A stretch of DNA of 64,000 nucleotides from Bin76 sp963665765 (GTDB lineage Bacteria > Actinomycetota > Acidimicrobiia > Spongiisociales > ZC4RG35): assembly GCA_963665765.1 (NCBI GenBank), contig OY762464.1, forward strand, positions 1,922,001-1,986,000. Direction: 5' to 3'. The notes beneath the pieces are model-generated. The model was given only the letters and a program-made list of their open reading frames with translations. It ran no database searches and had not been told where the DNA came from. A program made the translations under genes and the position numbers. Shown here one piece after another: positions 18,073 through 26,557 of this stretch. The number at the start of each line of letters is the position of its first letter. Within the stretch, counting starts at the first letter, position 1.

Positions 18073-21000
18073 CCGAACCTCGGGTGAATGTGGCTGCCAC
18101 CCTGGCCAACCTGAAGGACTTTCAGAGACGCACGGCCCGTTGGGCGTTTGAAAGGATGTTCGATGAACGCGATCCGGTTTTTCGTTTCTTGGTGGCGGAT
18201 GAGGTGGGTCTTGGCAAAACTCACGTCGCCAAAGGGGTGGTGGCCCAGGTCATCGACTACCTGGGACGGACAGGCGACCGACGCCATGACATTGTCTATG
18301 TGTGTTCGAATGGGGCCATCGCTCGGCAAAACCTGAGAAAGCTCACTCCCGAAGGTATCGAACCAACGATTGTGCAGGCCGACCGGCTCACCATGCTTCC
18401 GCTGGTAAAACTGCAAGAGCAGCACGAAGGCCGGCCCGGGATCAATCTCTTGGCGATTACTCCCGGCACTTCCCTGAGATTCGGCCGCAACACCGGGACA
18501 TTCCGAGAACGTGCCCTGGCATATGCTTTTCTTCGCGCCGGTTGGGGTCGGCAGGCTTTCGGGGCGCGCCGCGCCCGGTGGATATTCTGGGCCGGGATAA
18601 CCGCCGGGGATCCCGATAGGCGGCTCAAGGAGTGGGAGAGGTATTACCGAGATCGGGTCGAACGGGCTTTGCCCGAGTTCGCCAGAAGACTGCAAGAGCT
18701 TGACTCCGAGCGGAACAGTCGGGGAAAGGAGACTATTCGGGAACTCTTCGACAAACTGGTGGATGGTCTGCGGTACAAGCGGGCTATACGGGGTTCCATG
18801 TGGAGTGGGCGGGTGGAGTTGATCGGGCAGGTGCGCCGAGTCATGGCGATTGTCGGAATCGACGCGCTTCGCCCCGACCTGGTGGTGATGGACGAATTCC
18901 AGCGCTTCAAGGACTTGCTGCACGGTGACCCGGCCAATCTCGCCGCCGAACTTGCCAAGCGCCTGTTCGATTACACCGATCCGGAAACCAACCGGCCCAC
19001 CCGAACGTTGTTGTTGTCCGCCACCCCCTACCGCATGTACACCACCGCCGACGACCCTGTCGACGACCATTACCGGGACTTTCTGGCCACCGCCCGGTTC
19101 TTGTTCGGAGACGATGAACGCGTGAATCAACTTGAGATGCGTTTCGCGGATCTCCGTGGCTCGCTGGCTGCCCTGGCTGCCTTCGACGACCCCGAAAGGC
19201 CGTTATCCACCGCGAGCCGCCTCTGCGGGGAAATCGGGTCGGAACTACGGCAGGTAATGGCCCGCACCGAGCGGCTGTCCGCCACACCCGATCGCGACGG
19301 GATGCTTCAGGAGCCCGGGGCGGCGGTGTCGGTGGAACCGGACGACCTCCGCTCCTATATTCGCCTCAGTGACTTGGCGCGGGCCGTCGGGCACCACGAA
19401 CCCACTGAGTACTGGAAGTCGGCGCCCTATTTGGTCAACTTCATGGAGCGGTACAAGCTCAAAAGAGCTATAGCAGAGGCGGCGTCTCGGGGTCAACTCG
19501 GTGACGGTGGCCGACTCGATTCCGGTCCGGGGCTGCTGAACTGGGAGGACGTGGAGCGTTACCAGGCGATTGATCCTCAGAACGGGCGGCTCCGGTGGCT
19601 GATCGACGACCTGAAAGCCTCCCGGGCGTTCGATCTTTTGTGGGTGCCGCCCTCGATCCGCTATTACAACACCGGTTCGGTCTACGAGAGCGAAGAGAGC
19701 CTTCGGTTCACCAAGCGTCTGATGTTCTCGGGCTGGCGGGTGGTGCCGAAGGTTGTGTCCTCGTTGGTCAGCTTCGAGGCTGAGCGCCGCGCCTACCGGG
19801 ATCGCGATCATCATTACACGGCCGACTATCGACGGCGGGGTGGCCAGACGCTCACCTTTCGCACCAGCGAGCGGGCTGTCGAGGAGATCCGAGCCGGGGA
19901 GGCTTCGGGCGCCCGGCGGGCCGCCTCGATGACCACCTGGCTAATGGTGTGGCCCAGTCTCAGTCTGGCCGGGTTGGGTGATCCCCTCGGCATGGGGCTT
20001 TCCCGGCCCGATCATGCCGAGTTGATCGAGGTCATCTCGCAAGCAATCAAAGCCGAGGTGGAACCCCTGGTCAGCGGGGCGCCGTCCGAGGGAACAGTCG
20101 ATCAACGTTGGTACTGGGCTGCCCCACTGTTGTTGGATCACCAGCGTCATCCGGCCGTTGTTGATCGGCTGCTGGCCCACCACTCATGGTGGCTGGAGGA
20201 GGGGGGAAAGCCGGATGGAAACTTTGCCGCCCATCTGGCTGAGGCCCGAGCCATGGTGGAGCACGGCGCCGGGGCGCTTGGCCGACCCCCCGACGACCTC
20301 TGCGAGGTGTTGGCCGAACTGGCCCTTGGTGGACCCGCCCAGTGTGCACTGCGGGCGGTGGGAAGGGTGGTGGGTCTTCCCGACGGTCATGAGGCGGTGT
20401 TCGGGTCGGCGGCGCGGATCGCCGACGGCTTCAGAAGTTTCTTCAACGCTCCGGAGATAAGGGCCATGGTTGTCGGACAAGTCGTTCTATCAGACTCCGA
20501 GCGGGGCACCGGGAGGTCGGGTCGCTACTGGCGCGAGGTGGTACGTCATTGCATAGGCGGCAATTTGCAGGCCGTGCTCGATGAACACGCTCATGTTCTA
20601 CGCGATTGGCTCGGCTATGTGAGTCTGGCTGGCGCCCAACAACGAACCGAGGCTGCTCGCGACATTGCTTCGAAGGTCAATGGGGCACTTCGGCTTCGCA
20701 CTTCCGCCTTGAGTGTGGACATTCCCGTGCCCCGGAATGGTGGAAACGGCGCCGAGTTGTCTTCTCGGCGCATGCGCACCCGTTTCGCGGTGATGTTTGG
20801 TGATCAGGCCCTTGACGAGGGCGGTCAGGCCCGGGTGGGGGCGGTGTCGGCGGCTTTCAATTCTCCCTTCTGGCCGTTTGTGATGGCTTCAACATCGGTT
20901 GGACAAGAGGGATTGGATTTCCATCTGTGGTGCCATGCGGTGGTGCACTGGAACCTTCCCGCCAATCCCGTCGACCTCGAACAGCGCGAAGGTCGTGTTC

Positions 21001-21437
21001 ATCGATACAAGTGCCACGCCGTTCGCCGTAACATTGCCCAACAGTTCGGATCCGATCTCCTTTGCGAACCGAAGGTGGAAGGTGATCTTTGGCAGGCCCT
21101 CTTTGAGCGCGCCGCGGCCGAAAGAGGGCCCGACGATGGGGAAATGGTGCCGTATTGGGTGTTCAACCAGGGCCGGGCGAAGATCGACCGTCTGGTCCCT
21201 GTCCTGCCGTTCAGTCGCGAGTCGGCCAATCTTCCCCGGCTGCGTAAGTCTCTCGCCATCTATCGCCTGGCATTTGGCCAGCCGCGCCAAGACGAACTGG
21301 TTGAGTTCTTGAGCGATCGCATCGACCGAGAACTCTTGGAACGTTGGCTGCCCCGGCTTCGGATTGACCTATCTCCTCCGCGCCGGTCCGTCGAGAGGGC
21401 CAACTCTCATGACTCCGATAACTCCGAGCCGCAATAG
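18069..21437 (+). CDS. SNF2/DEAD-like superfamily 2 helicase
   Basis: ATP-driven nucleic acid motor of 1122 aa. Walker A reads ADEVGLGKTHVAKG (GLGKT 47-51), the DEVGLGKT form typical of SNF2/RapA-like proteins. Motif II is DEFQ at 275-278 and motif III is LLLSATPYRMY. The second RecA domain has SVGQEGLDFH (about 940) and QREGRVHRYK (about 970), corresponding to motifs V and VI. A long middle section of about 600 residues separates the two core domains, as in large defence-associated helicases. ATG overlaps the PLD stop (ATGA). Together with the PLD-like nuclease it suggests a translocate-and-cut machine. Confidence 0.9.
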   Translation: MTEPRVNVAATLANLKDFQRRTARWAFERMFDERDPVFRFLVADEVGLGKTHVAKGVVAQVIDYLGRTGDRRHDIVYVCSNGAIARQNLRKLTPEGIEPTIVQADRLTMLPLVKLQEQHEGRPGINLLAITPGTSLRFGRNTGTFRERALAYAFLRAGWGRQAFGARRARWIFWAGITAGDPDRRLKEWERYYRDRVERALPEFARRLQELDSERNSRGKETIRELFDKLVDGLRYKRAIRGSMWSGRVELIGQVRRVMAIVGIDALRPDLVVMDEFQRFKDLLHGDPANLAAELAKRLFDYTDPETNRPTRTLLLSATPYRMYTTADDPVDDHYRDFLATARFLFGDDERVNQLEMRFADLRGSLAALAAFDDPERPLSTASRLCGEIGSELRQVMARTERLSATPDRDGMLQEPGAAVSVEPDDLRSYIRLSDLARAVGHHEPTEYWKSAPYLVNFMERYKLKRAIAEAASRGQLGDGGRLDSGPGLLNWEDVERYQAIDPQNGRLRWLIDDLKASRAFDLLWVPPSIRYYNTGSVYESEESLRFTKRLMFSGWRVVPKVVSSLVSFEAERRAYRDRDHHYTADYRRRGGQTLTFRTSERAVEEIRAGEASGARRAASMTTWLMVWPSLSLAGLGDPLGMGLSRPDHAELIEVISQAIKAEVEPLVSGAPSEGTVDQRWYWAAPLLLDHQRHPAVVDRLLAHHSWWLEEGGKPDGNFAAHLAEARAMVEHGAGALGRPPDDLCEVLAELALGGPAQCALRAVGRVVGLPDGHEAVFGSAARIADGFRSFFNAPEIRAMVVGQVVLSDSERGTGRSGRYWREVVRHCIGGNLQAVLDEHAHVLRDWLGYVSLAGAQQRTEAARDIASKVNGALRLRTSALSVDIPVPRNGGNGAELSSRRMRTRFAVMFGDQALDEGGQARVGAVSAAFNSPFWPFVMASTSVGQEGLDFHLWCHAVVHWNLPANPVDLEQREGRVHRYKCHAVRRNIAQQFGSDLLCEPKVEGDLWQALFERAAAERGPDDGEMVPYWVFNQGRAKIDRLVPVLPFSRESANLPRLRKSLAIYRLAFGQPRQDELVEFLSDRIDRELLERWLPRLRIDLSPPRRSVERANSHDSDNSEPQ

Positions 21438-21712
21438 CGACATTTGACCGCTTCGGCCCTGACCAGTTCGGCGCAATAGGGACATTTGGAGTATTCACCG
21501 CTTCCGATGGCCTGTTCCTCCAGGTCGGCATGGTCGGATGGCGTAACCAAAGCCCATATCAGCCCGAGCGGTCCCAGCACCATCCCTACGACGAGCCAAG
21601 CGCATCCGCTGCGTCCTTTGTTCCCGGCCACCACCGCACTGATCATGCCGCAAACAATCCAGATGAGTACGATCTCCACGGAAGGGGTCCCCTGATGGCC
21701 GTCCTGCATCAT
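21407..21712 (-). CDS. Small membrane protein with C-terminal zinc ribbon
   Basis: About 101 aa, with two hydrophobic segments (IVLIWIVCGMISAVVA and CAWLVVGMVLGPLGLIWALV) separated by NKGRSG, then a zinc ribbon CPYCAELVRAEAVKCRYCGSEL. This layout is a widespread small-protein type of unknown role. It faces the helicase gene and its last 31 bases overlap the helicase 3' end tail to tail. The start is uncertain: ATG at 21712, ATG at 21709, or GTG at 21679 just before the first helix. Confidence 0.8.
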   Translation of the reverse strand: MMQDGHQGTPSVEIVLIWIVCGMISAVVAGNKGRSGCAWLVVGMVLGPLGLIWALVTPSDHADLEEQAIGSGEYSKCPYCAELVRAEAVKCRYCGSELSES

Positions 21713-21782
21713 GATAGATGAATGCTGGGCGGCGAGTATGTTTGCTGGGATGACACGTCCCGCGGTTTCAAGGAGGTGAGAA

Positions 21783-22232
21783 GTGGGAGAGATAGTTGGC
21801 CATCATCACACGGGGATTCAGGTAACCGATCTGGAAAAATCCCTGACGTTTTATTGCGATCTATTGGGTTTGGAGTTACTGCTGCGGTGGAACCGAACCG
21901 CGCCTTACATAGAAACATTTTCCGGATATCCCGGTGTCGACATGCACGGTGCTATTCTGCGGATGCCCAATTCAGAGGCCATTTTGGAGATCTTGGAATA
22001 TCGCAACGTGGAGAGGCAGGCCATCGATCCGTCCACTGCCAATCCCGGAACGGCTCACATCGCATTCCGGGTGGACGATTGCGATGCGCTCTATGACAGG
22101 CTGACCGCCCAGGGTGTGAAGTCGGTCTCTCGGCCGGTAACTCCCTCGATCGGACCCAACCAAGGGGGTCGAACGGTGTTGATACTCGATCCGGACGGGT
22201 TCCGGGTGGAACTCCTTCAGCCCCCGAAATGA
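21783..22232 (+). CDS. VOC family (glyoxalase/dioxygenase fold) protein
   Basis: Protein of 149 aa beginning HHTGIQVTDLEKSLTFYCDLLGLEL, the typical first VOC module with a metal-binding His, then IAFRVDDCDALYDRLTAQGV and DPDGFRVELLQPP with the metal-binding Glu. The fold covers glyoxalase I, extradiol dioxygenases and methylmalonyl-CoA epimerase; the exact reaction cannot be read here. GTG at 21783 follows a strong AAGGAGGTG. The stop overlaps the next gene (ATGA), pairing it with a pterin dehydratase. Confidence 0.88.
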   Translation: MGEIVGHHHTGIQVTDLEKSLTFYCDLLGLELLLRWNRTAPYIETFSGYPGVDMHGAILRMPNSEAILEILEYRNVERQAIDPSTANPGTAHIAFRVDDCDALYDRLTAQGVKSVSRPVTPSIGPNQGGRTVLILDPDGFRVELLQPPK

Positions 22233-22519
22233 CCGGCAGCCGGACCCTTCTCACCGAAGAGGAGATCGCGCAACTGCTGGCGGCCCATCCGGATTGGCGG
22301 CGGGACGGGGCGGTTTTGCGACGTTCCTATGAGTTCGCCGACTTTCGGGAGGCCTTCGCCTTCATGACCGGGGTGGCGTTGATTGCCGAGCGGCTCTTTC
22401 ATCATCCGGAGTGGTCGAACGTCTACAACCGGGTGGAGTTGGCTGTCACCAGCCACGACGTGGGCGGGTTGACTGCCCGTGATCGCAGCTTCGTGGCAAA
22501 GGTAGACGCCATAGGTTAA
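22229..22519 (+). CDS. phhB: 4a-hydroxytetrahydrobiopterin dehydratase (pterin carbinolamine dehydratase)
   Basis: A 96-aa PCD/DCoH protein that dehydrates 4a-hydroxytetrahydropterin during pterin recycling. The family core is present: LTEEEIAQLLAAHPDW, LRRSYEFADFREAFAFM, and HHPEWSNVYNRVELAVTSHDVGGLT, with the conserved His-His-Pro-Glu-Trp and the later His. No aromatic amino acid hydroxylase is in the window, so its partner is elsewhere or the role differs. Coupled to the VOC gene upstream by a 4-base overlap. Confidence 0.92.
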   Translation: MTGSRTLLTEEEIAQLLAAHPDWRRDGAVLRRSYEFADFREAFAFMTGVALIAERLFHHPEWSNVYNRVELAVTSHDVGGLTARDRSFVAKVDAIG

Positions 22520-22929
22520 GGGACGAGCGGTCGGGTGTCGGACAGCAGAAGGCGGGTCGCGAAAAAACCATCCCGGCAAGGGGTAACTTTGTCGCCTGCC
22601 CGGACCCATATTGTTGGGAGTCAAACACCCCCGGTCTTTTCTGACGTCGCCAAGACCGCTGCGAATAGTTAGGGGTCATACTTTCTCGGGACACGCCTCC
22701 GCCGGACCCTGGCCAAGCGTGCCCGGACCAAGGTTGGTGGATGGTGGGGGAGGGTCCCAGCGGGTGAGAACCGCCAAGCCGGTTTTCGCGGGATAGCAAA
22801 TGATTTCGCGATATATTTTGCTCAAGAGACTCCCTACCCGCGCCGCCCCTAATCCTGTGGACGGGTTGCCGGTGGCCTCCTTGGCCGAGTGGTACGCTTC
22901 TGAGTGGGGTTGACAGGACGAGCGAGCCT
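22520..22929. other. Intergenic region upstream of the SulP gene
   Basis: No convincing coding sequence in 410 bases; the short open frames here have no recognisable features. It should carry the end of the phhB transcript and the promoter of the SulP gene. I found no clear hairpin terminator or riboswitch. Confidence 0.5.
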
Positions 22930-24624
22930 ATGAAATACGACTTCCAAGCCCTCCGCGGAGATGTCCTCGGCGGGATCACGTCGGCGGTGGTGCTGTTGCC
23001 GATGGCTTTGGCTTACGGGGTGGTGTCCGGGTTGGGGGTGATCCCCGGTCTGTACGGGGCGGTGGCGGTGGGGCTGTTCGCTTCCCTGTTCTGGGGCACC
23101 AAAGCTCTGATATCGGGTCCCACCGGTCCCATGGCGGTGGCGATGGCGGTGGTGGTGGGAAGCTACGCCGAAAACCTGACCGAGGCGTTCACGATTGTGA
23201 TCATGGCCGGCGTGATCCAGATCATTTTGGGCTTAATCAAAATGGGTAGCTTCGTTGCCTACACACCCTATTCGGTGATTTCGGGCTTCACCTCGGGGGT
23301 GGGGGTGATCATTGTTCTGCTTCAGATTCTGCCCTTCTTGGGCGCCTCTTCATCCGATGGCGGCACGGTGGGTGCTCTTCGCGCCATGCCCGGGGCGATG
23401 GGGGGAGTCAACTTTCATGCTCTGGTTATTGCGCTGGTCACTCTGGGGGTGACAGTGGTTTGGCCGACCCGACTTCGACGAGCGTTGCCTCCCAGCTTGG
23501 CTGCTTTGGTCGTGGGGACCTTTTTGGGGGTGCTTTGGTTGAAAGATGCGCCGCTTATTGGTGAGGTGCCCACCGGCTTTCCCGACGTAATCGACCTCCA
23601 CACCTTCCCCCAGCATTTGGTTAGCTCCTTTCAGCCGGCCTTGGTGCTTGCCCTGCTTGCCTCCATCAACACCCTGCTCATGTCCCTGATAGCCGATTCC
23701 ATGACCCGCGCCACCCACCAGCCGAACCGGGAATTGGTGGGTCAGGGCGTTGGCAATATTTTTTCGGGTCTGTTCGGAGGTATGCCGGGAGCGGGGAACA
23801 TCCCGGCCACGGTGGTGAACGCCCGGATCGGCGGGAGAACCCCGGTATCGGGGGTCCTGTGCGCATTGGTGCTACTCACCCTGGTTCTAGGTCTGGGAAG
23901 CTATGTCGGGGAGATTCCCCATGCTGTGTTGGCCGGAATCCTGATGAAGGTGGGCTGGGACATAATCGATTGGAGGTTCATCAAGCGCATCAATCGGGTT
24001 CAACGTGAACACCTGGTGGTCATGCTCATTACCTTGGGGCTGACCGTGTTTGCCGATTTGCTCACTGCCATCATGCTGGGTCTGATCGTGGCGGCTTTGG
24101 TGAGTGCCCGTCAGTTCGAATATCTAGAGCTGGACCGCGTGATTTCTGTGCCCCTGTTGGACATCAGTTTCCTGGCCGAAGACCAGGAGGCGGACGGTGA
24201 CGACGCCGAGGCCGGCGGCCTCGATAGCCTGTTGAGTCTGCTGGGTGACGACGATGGCGAGGATGACGAGGAGGGATTTGATCCGTTTTCTGCCCGGTGT
24301 GGTCTGCTCTCTTTCCGGGGAAGCTTCACAGTGGCCTCATCCAATCGGATGTTCAGCACCATCAGTGTGGATATCCGGGACCATGAGGTGGCGATTCTCG
24401 ATTTCACCGAGACCCATCACATGGACGACAGCGCCGCTTTTGTGGTGGAGAGGCTGATCGATGTGGCCATCGAAGAGAACACCGAATGCATCGTGATGGG
24501 GCTGGAGGGCTCGGTGGGAAAGGGCCTGCAGAAGCTGGACATTCTGCGCCGGATTCCCAAGGATCGCTATGTGAAGGACATGGACGAGGCCAGAGAAGTG
24601 GCCCGCCGCATTCTGGGGGTGTAG
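22930..24624 (+). CDS. SulP family anion transporter with STAS domain
   Basis: Membrane transporter of 564 aa for sulfate, bicarbonate or a related anion. It starts DFQALRGDVLGGITSAVVLLPMALAYGVVSG, the SulP signature region, and has about ten to twelve hydrophobic segments to residue 400. An acidic linker (about 415-445, rich in Asp and Glu) follows. The last 120 residues form a cytoplasmic STAS domain (ILDFTETHHMDDSAAFVVERLI). The substrate cannot be told from sequence; sulfate or sulfite would fit the sulfonate genes at 52 kb, but they are distant. Confidence 0.93.
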   Translation: MKYDFQALRGDVLGGITSAVVLLPMALAYGVVSGLGVIPGLYGAVAVGLFASLFWGTKALISGPTGPMAVAMAVVVGSYAENLTEAFTIVIMAGVIQIILGLIKMGSFVAYTPYSVISGFTSGVGVIIVLLQILPFLGASSSDGGTVGALRAMPGAMGGVNFHALVIALVTLGVTVVWPTRLRRALPPSLAALVVGTFLGVLWLKDAPLIGEVPTGFPDVIDLHTFPQHLVSSFQPALVLALLASINTLLMSLIADSMTRATHQPNRELVGQGVGNIFSGLFGGMPGAGNIPATVVNARIGGRTPVSGVLCALVLLTLVLGLGSYVGEIPHAVLAGILMKVGWDIIDWRFIKRINRVQREHLVVMLITLGLTVFADLLTAIMLGLIVAALVSARQFEYLELDRVISVPLLDISFLAEDQEADGDDAEAGGLDSLLSLLGDDDGEDDEEGFDPFSARCGLLSFRGSFTVASSNRMFSTISVDIRDHEVAILDFTETHHMDDSAAFVVERLIDVAIEENTECIVMGLEGSVGKGLQKLDILRRIPKDRYVKDMDEAREVARRILGV

Positions 24625-25196
24625 TGATGCCCTATATGGTTACTCAGGATCCTGATCCCGAGTCCATGATCCGGTGACATATGAAAGAGCAGTGGCAGAC
24701 CTCCAAACAGGCAATTGACGGCGCCATCCGCGCCAGTGTCCGTTCGCGCCCGCCGAGACAACTGCTTCACTTTGATACTCACGACATGGGGATTCCCAAG
24801 CTCGACATCACAAAGGCTACGCGATTGGCCGGCGAGCTGGAGGATCAGCAAAAAATGTATGTATCGCGAGATACACCTACCAGGTGATGAATTGTTCCGA
24901 ATGGCGTTCTCGCGATTGTGCGACTTATGTTGTGATGTTTTACCCGAGCCCCCTTGGAAGGGTGCCCGCCCCCACCACCGCCACCATTTGTCTGTTTCTG
25001 GTCCGCCCAGGGTGGAATCAACGGTTGGAGAGTTGTTGATGACCCCGCTTGTTGGGCACGGTTCGGGCTGAGCTCAGAGGTTCCCGTTCCGGGGGTATTT
25101 GGTATGTTGATTATTAATGTTGTTCTCGGTCTTGTGCATATAGCAAGTGCGGCAACGCCGTTTTTTTGACACTTTCGCGAAGGTTCTAAGTTGGGG
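24625..25196. other. Gene-poor AT-richer stretch between SulP and the HNH gene
   Basis: No supported gene in 572 bases. A 68-codon frame at 24681-24887 has an ATG but no convincing ribosome site or homology. Base composition falls from about 24880 to 25180, and ATCGCGAGAT-type hairpin sequence occurs near 24858-24875. Together with the HNH gene and the restriction locus that follow, it may mark the left edge of an acquired segment. Confidence 0.4.
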
Positions 25197-26354
25197 TCAG
25201 GGCGGTTGGAGGGTGAGTTTCCCGTTTCGGGGGTTTCTGCTTATGCGCCATTTCTCGTCGTGTATTTGGTGGTGGCATCGGCTGCAGACCAGGCACATGT
25301 TTTCGAGGGTGGTGGGGCCTCCTTCGGCCCAGGGAATAATGTGGTGGGCTTGGCACCAGGAGGGGTCGGCGTCGCAGCCGACACATCCGCGGTCGCGGGC
25401 TACCAGGGCGATTCTCTGGGCTACAGATGCCACGCGTCTGCTTCTTCCCAGCCACAGGGGCTGTCCGTTGCGGTCGAAGAAGGCGGGCACTATTTTGGCG
25501 TCGCATGCCAGGCGGGCGAGGGTGCCGATGGGAAGGGGGGTGTTGTCACCCAGCCGCAGGCCGCGGATTTGCTGTGTGACCGTGTCGTAGTCGGCGATCA
25601 AAAGCAGGGTGGCATTGCGTCCTCCGGAACCATTCCCGTTCTCTTGGCGGGAAGAAGGGGTGTCCAGTATTAGTTCGGCCAACCCGTCGGCCATGCGCTG
25701 GGCGGTGGTGGGACGATTATTGGGGTCTTCTGCTCTCCACAACTGTTCTACTCGTTGGGAGAGGACTTGTTTGACTTGGGCGCCGGTGACCGGATCGAAC
25801 CGGGCAAACAACACGGTCATCCCATCCGAAAGATCAACCCGTACCGACGCGGTGCGGTTGCGGCGTTGTTTCTCCAACAAGCTCATACCGTCATCGTCGG
25901 AAGCTTGGAGCACGTGTCGTCGAGCGGTTTTGGCGAACGTGTCGGTGGGCTGATGTTTGGCCCGTTCCACCAGCTTGCGCTCGTCGACGTTGGGAGCCTG
26001 CTGTGCGGAGCGGGCGATTACCTCCGCATGCCGATAGGAAATATCCCCATTTTCCAATGCTTTGCTGGTGGCGGGTAGGTCTTGCAACTTGCGGGCGGTT
26101 TCTACGTCTCGTTTGGTCTGGCGGGTGGACTGACCGGTCTCGTTGCGTATGGTTTTTTCGGTGATAGACCGGCCCTCACGTCGAGTCAACTCTGCGACCG
26201 CCCGAAGCCGTAAAGCGGTGATCTGTGTTTCGGCTCGGCTGGCCGAAACGATCAGGTCTTGCAACCGCTCGGAGGAGAATGCGGTCACCGGTTGGTCCGG
26301 CATCAGCACCCTCACCTGACAGGCATTCCCTGCTCCGGTCCGTGTTTGTGTCAT
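25197..26354 (-). CDS. DUF222 and HNH endonuclease domain protein (13E12-type)
   Basis: About 385 aa from the ATG at 26352-26354. The N-terminal two thirds is DUF222, with the typical LRAVAELTRREG and GDISYRHAEVIARSA segments. The C-terminus is an HNH nuclease: RDRGCVGCDADPSWCQAHHIIPWAEGGPTTLENMCLVCSRCHH in outline, with two Cys pairs for zinc and the His-His-Asn catalytic residues. These genes are multicopy in actinobacteria, with proposed mobile or repeat-element behaviour. It is the only gene on this strand between the SulP gene and hsdM and has its own leader with a motif repeated at 37.2 kb. Confidence 0.92.
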   Translation of the reverse strand: MTQTRTGAGNACQVRVLMPDQPVTAFSSERLQDLIVSASRAETQITALRLRAVAELTRREGRSITEKTIRNETGQSTRQTKRDVETARKLQDLPATSKALENGDISYRHAEVIARSAQQAPNVDERKLVERAKHQPTDTFAKTARRHVLQASDDDGMSLLEKQRRNRTASVRVDLSDGMTVLFARFDPVTGAQVKQVLSQRVEQLWRAEDPNNRPTTAQRMADGLAELILDTPSSRQENGNGSGGRNATLLLIADYDTVTQQIRGLRLGDNTPLPIGTLARLACDAKIVPAFFDRNGQPLWLGRSRRVASVAQRIALVARDRGCVGCDADPSWCQAHHIIPWAEGGPTTLENMCLVCSRCHHQIHDEKWRISRNPRNGKLTLQPP

Positions 26355-26368
26355 ATCAACCAATATAA

Positions 26369-26383
26369 ACCATCGGTGTGACA
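26369..26383. repeat. 15-bp motif upstream of the HNH gene, repeated at 37244-37258
   Basis: ACCATCGGTGTGACA here matches ACCATCGGTGGGACA at 37244-37258 with one mismatch, in the same orientation. On the minus strand it lies immediately upstream of the HNH gene start and reads as a possible -35 region before an AT-rich TTTATATTGG. It may be the promoter of 13E12-type genes. Confidence 0.4.
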
Positions 26384-26557
26384 CTTTAAGTTCCAACCCT
26401 TCTAAGTTGTGAAAAAAATCCTTATCCAAACCAAACAGAGCTGCGCGAACCCTGCGTCGGCCCTCTCCAGCAAGCCACTGTCACACCCTGGCGTGTAGTC
26501 TGAAGAGGGCGTGTCGGCTTCGGATCGAGACGCTATAGCCTTCCCCCACGAGATCCA

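Noticed and set aside
24681..24887. 68-codon frame after the SulP gene
   Set aside because: No convincing ribosome site or family match; vaguely antitoxin-like end only. Left as uncertain intergenic sequence.
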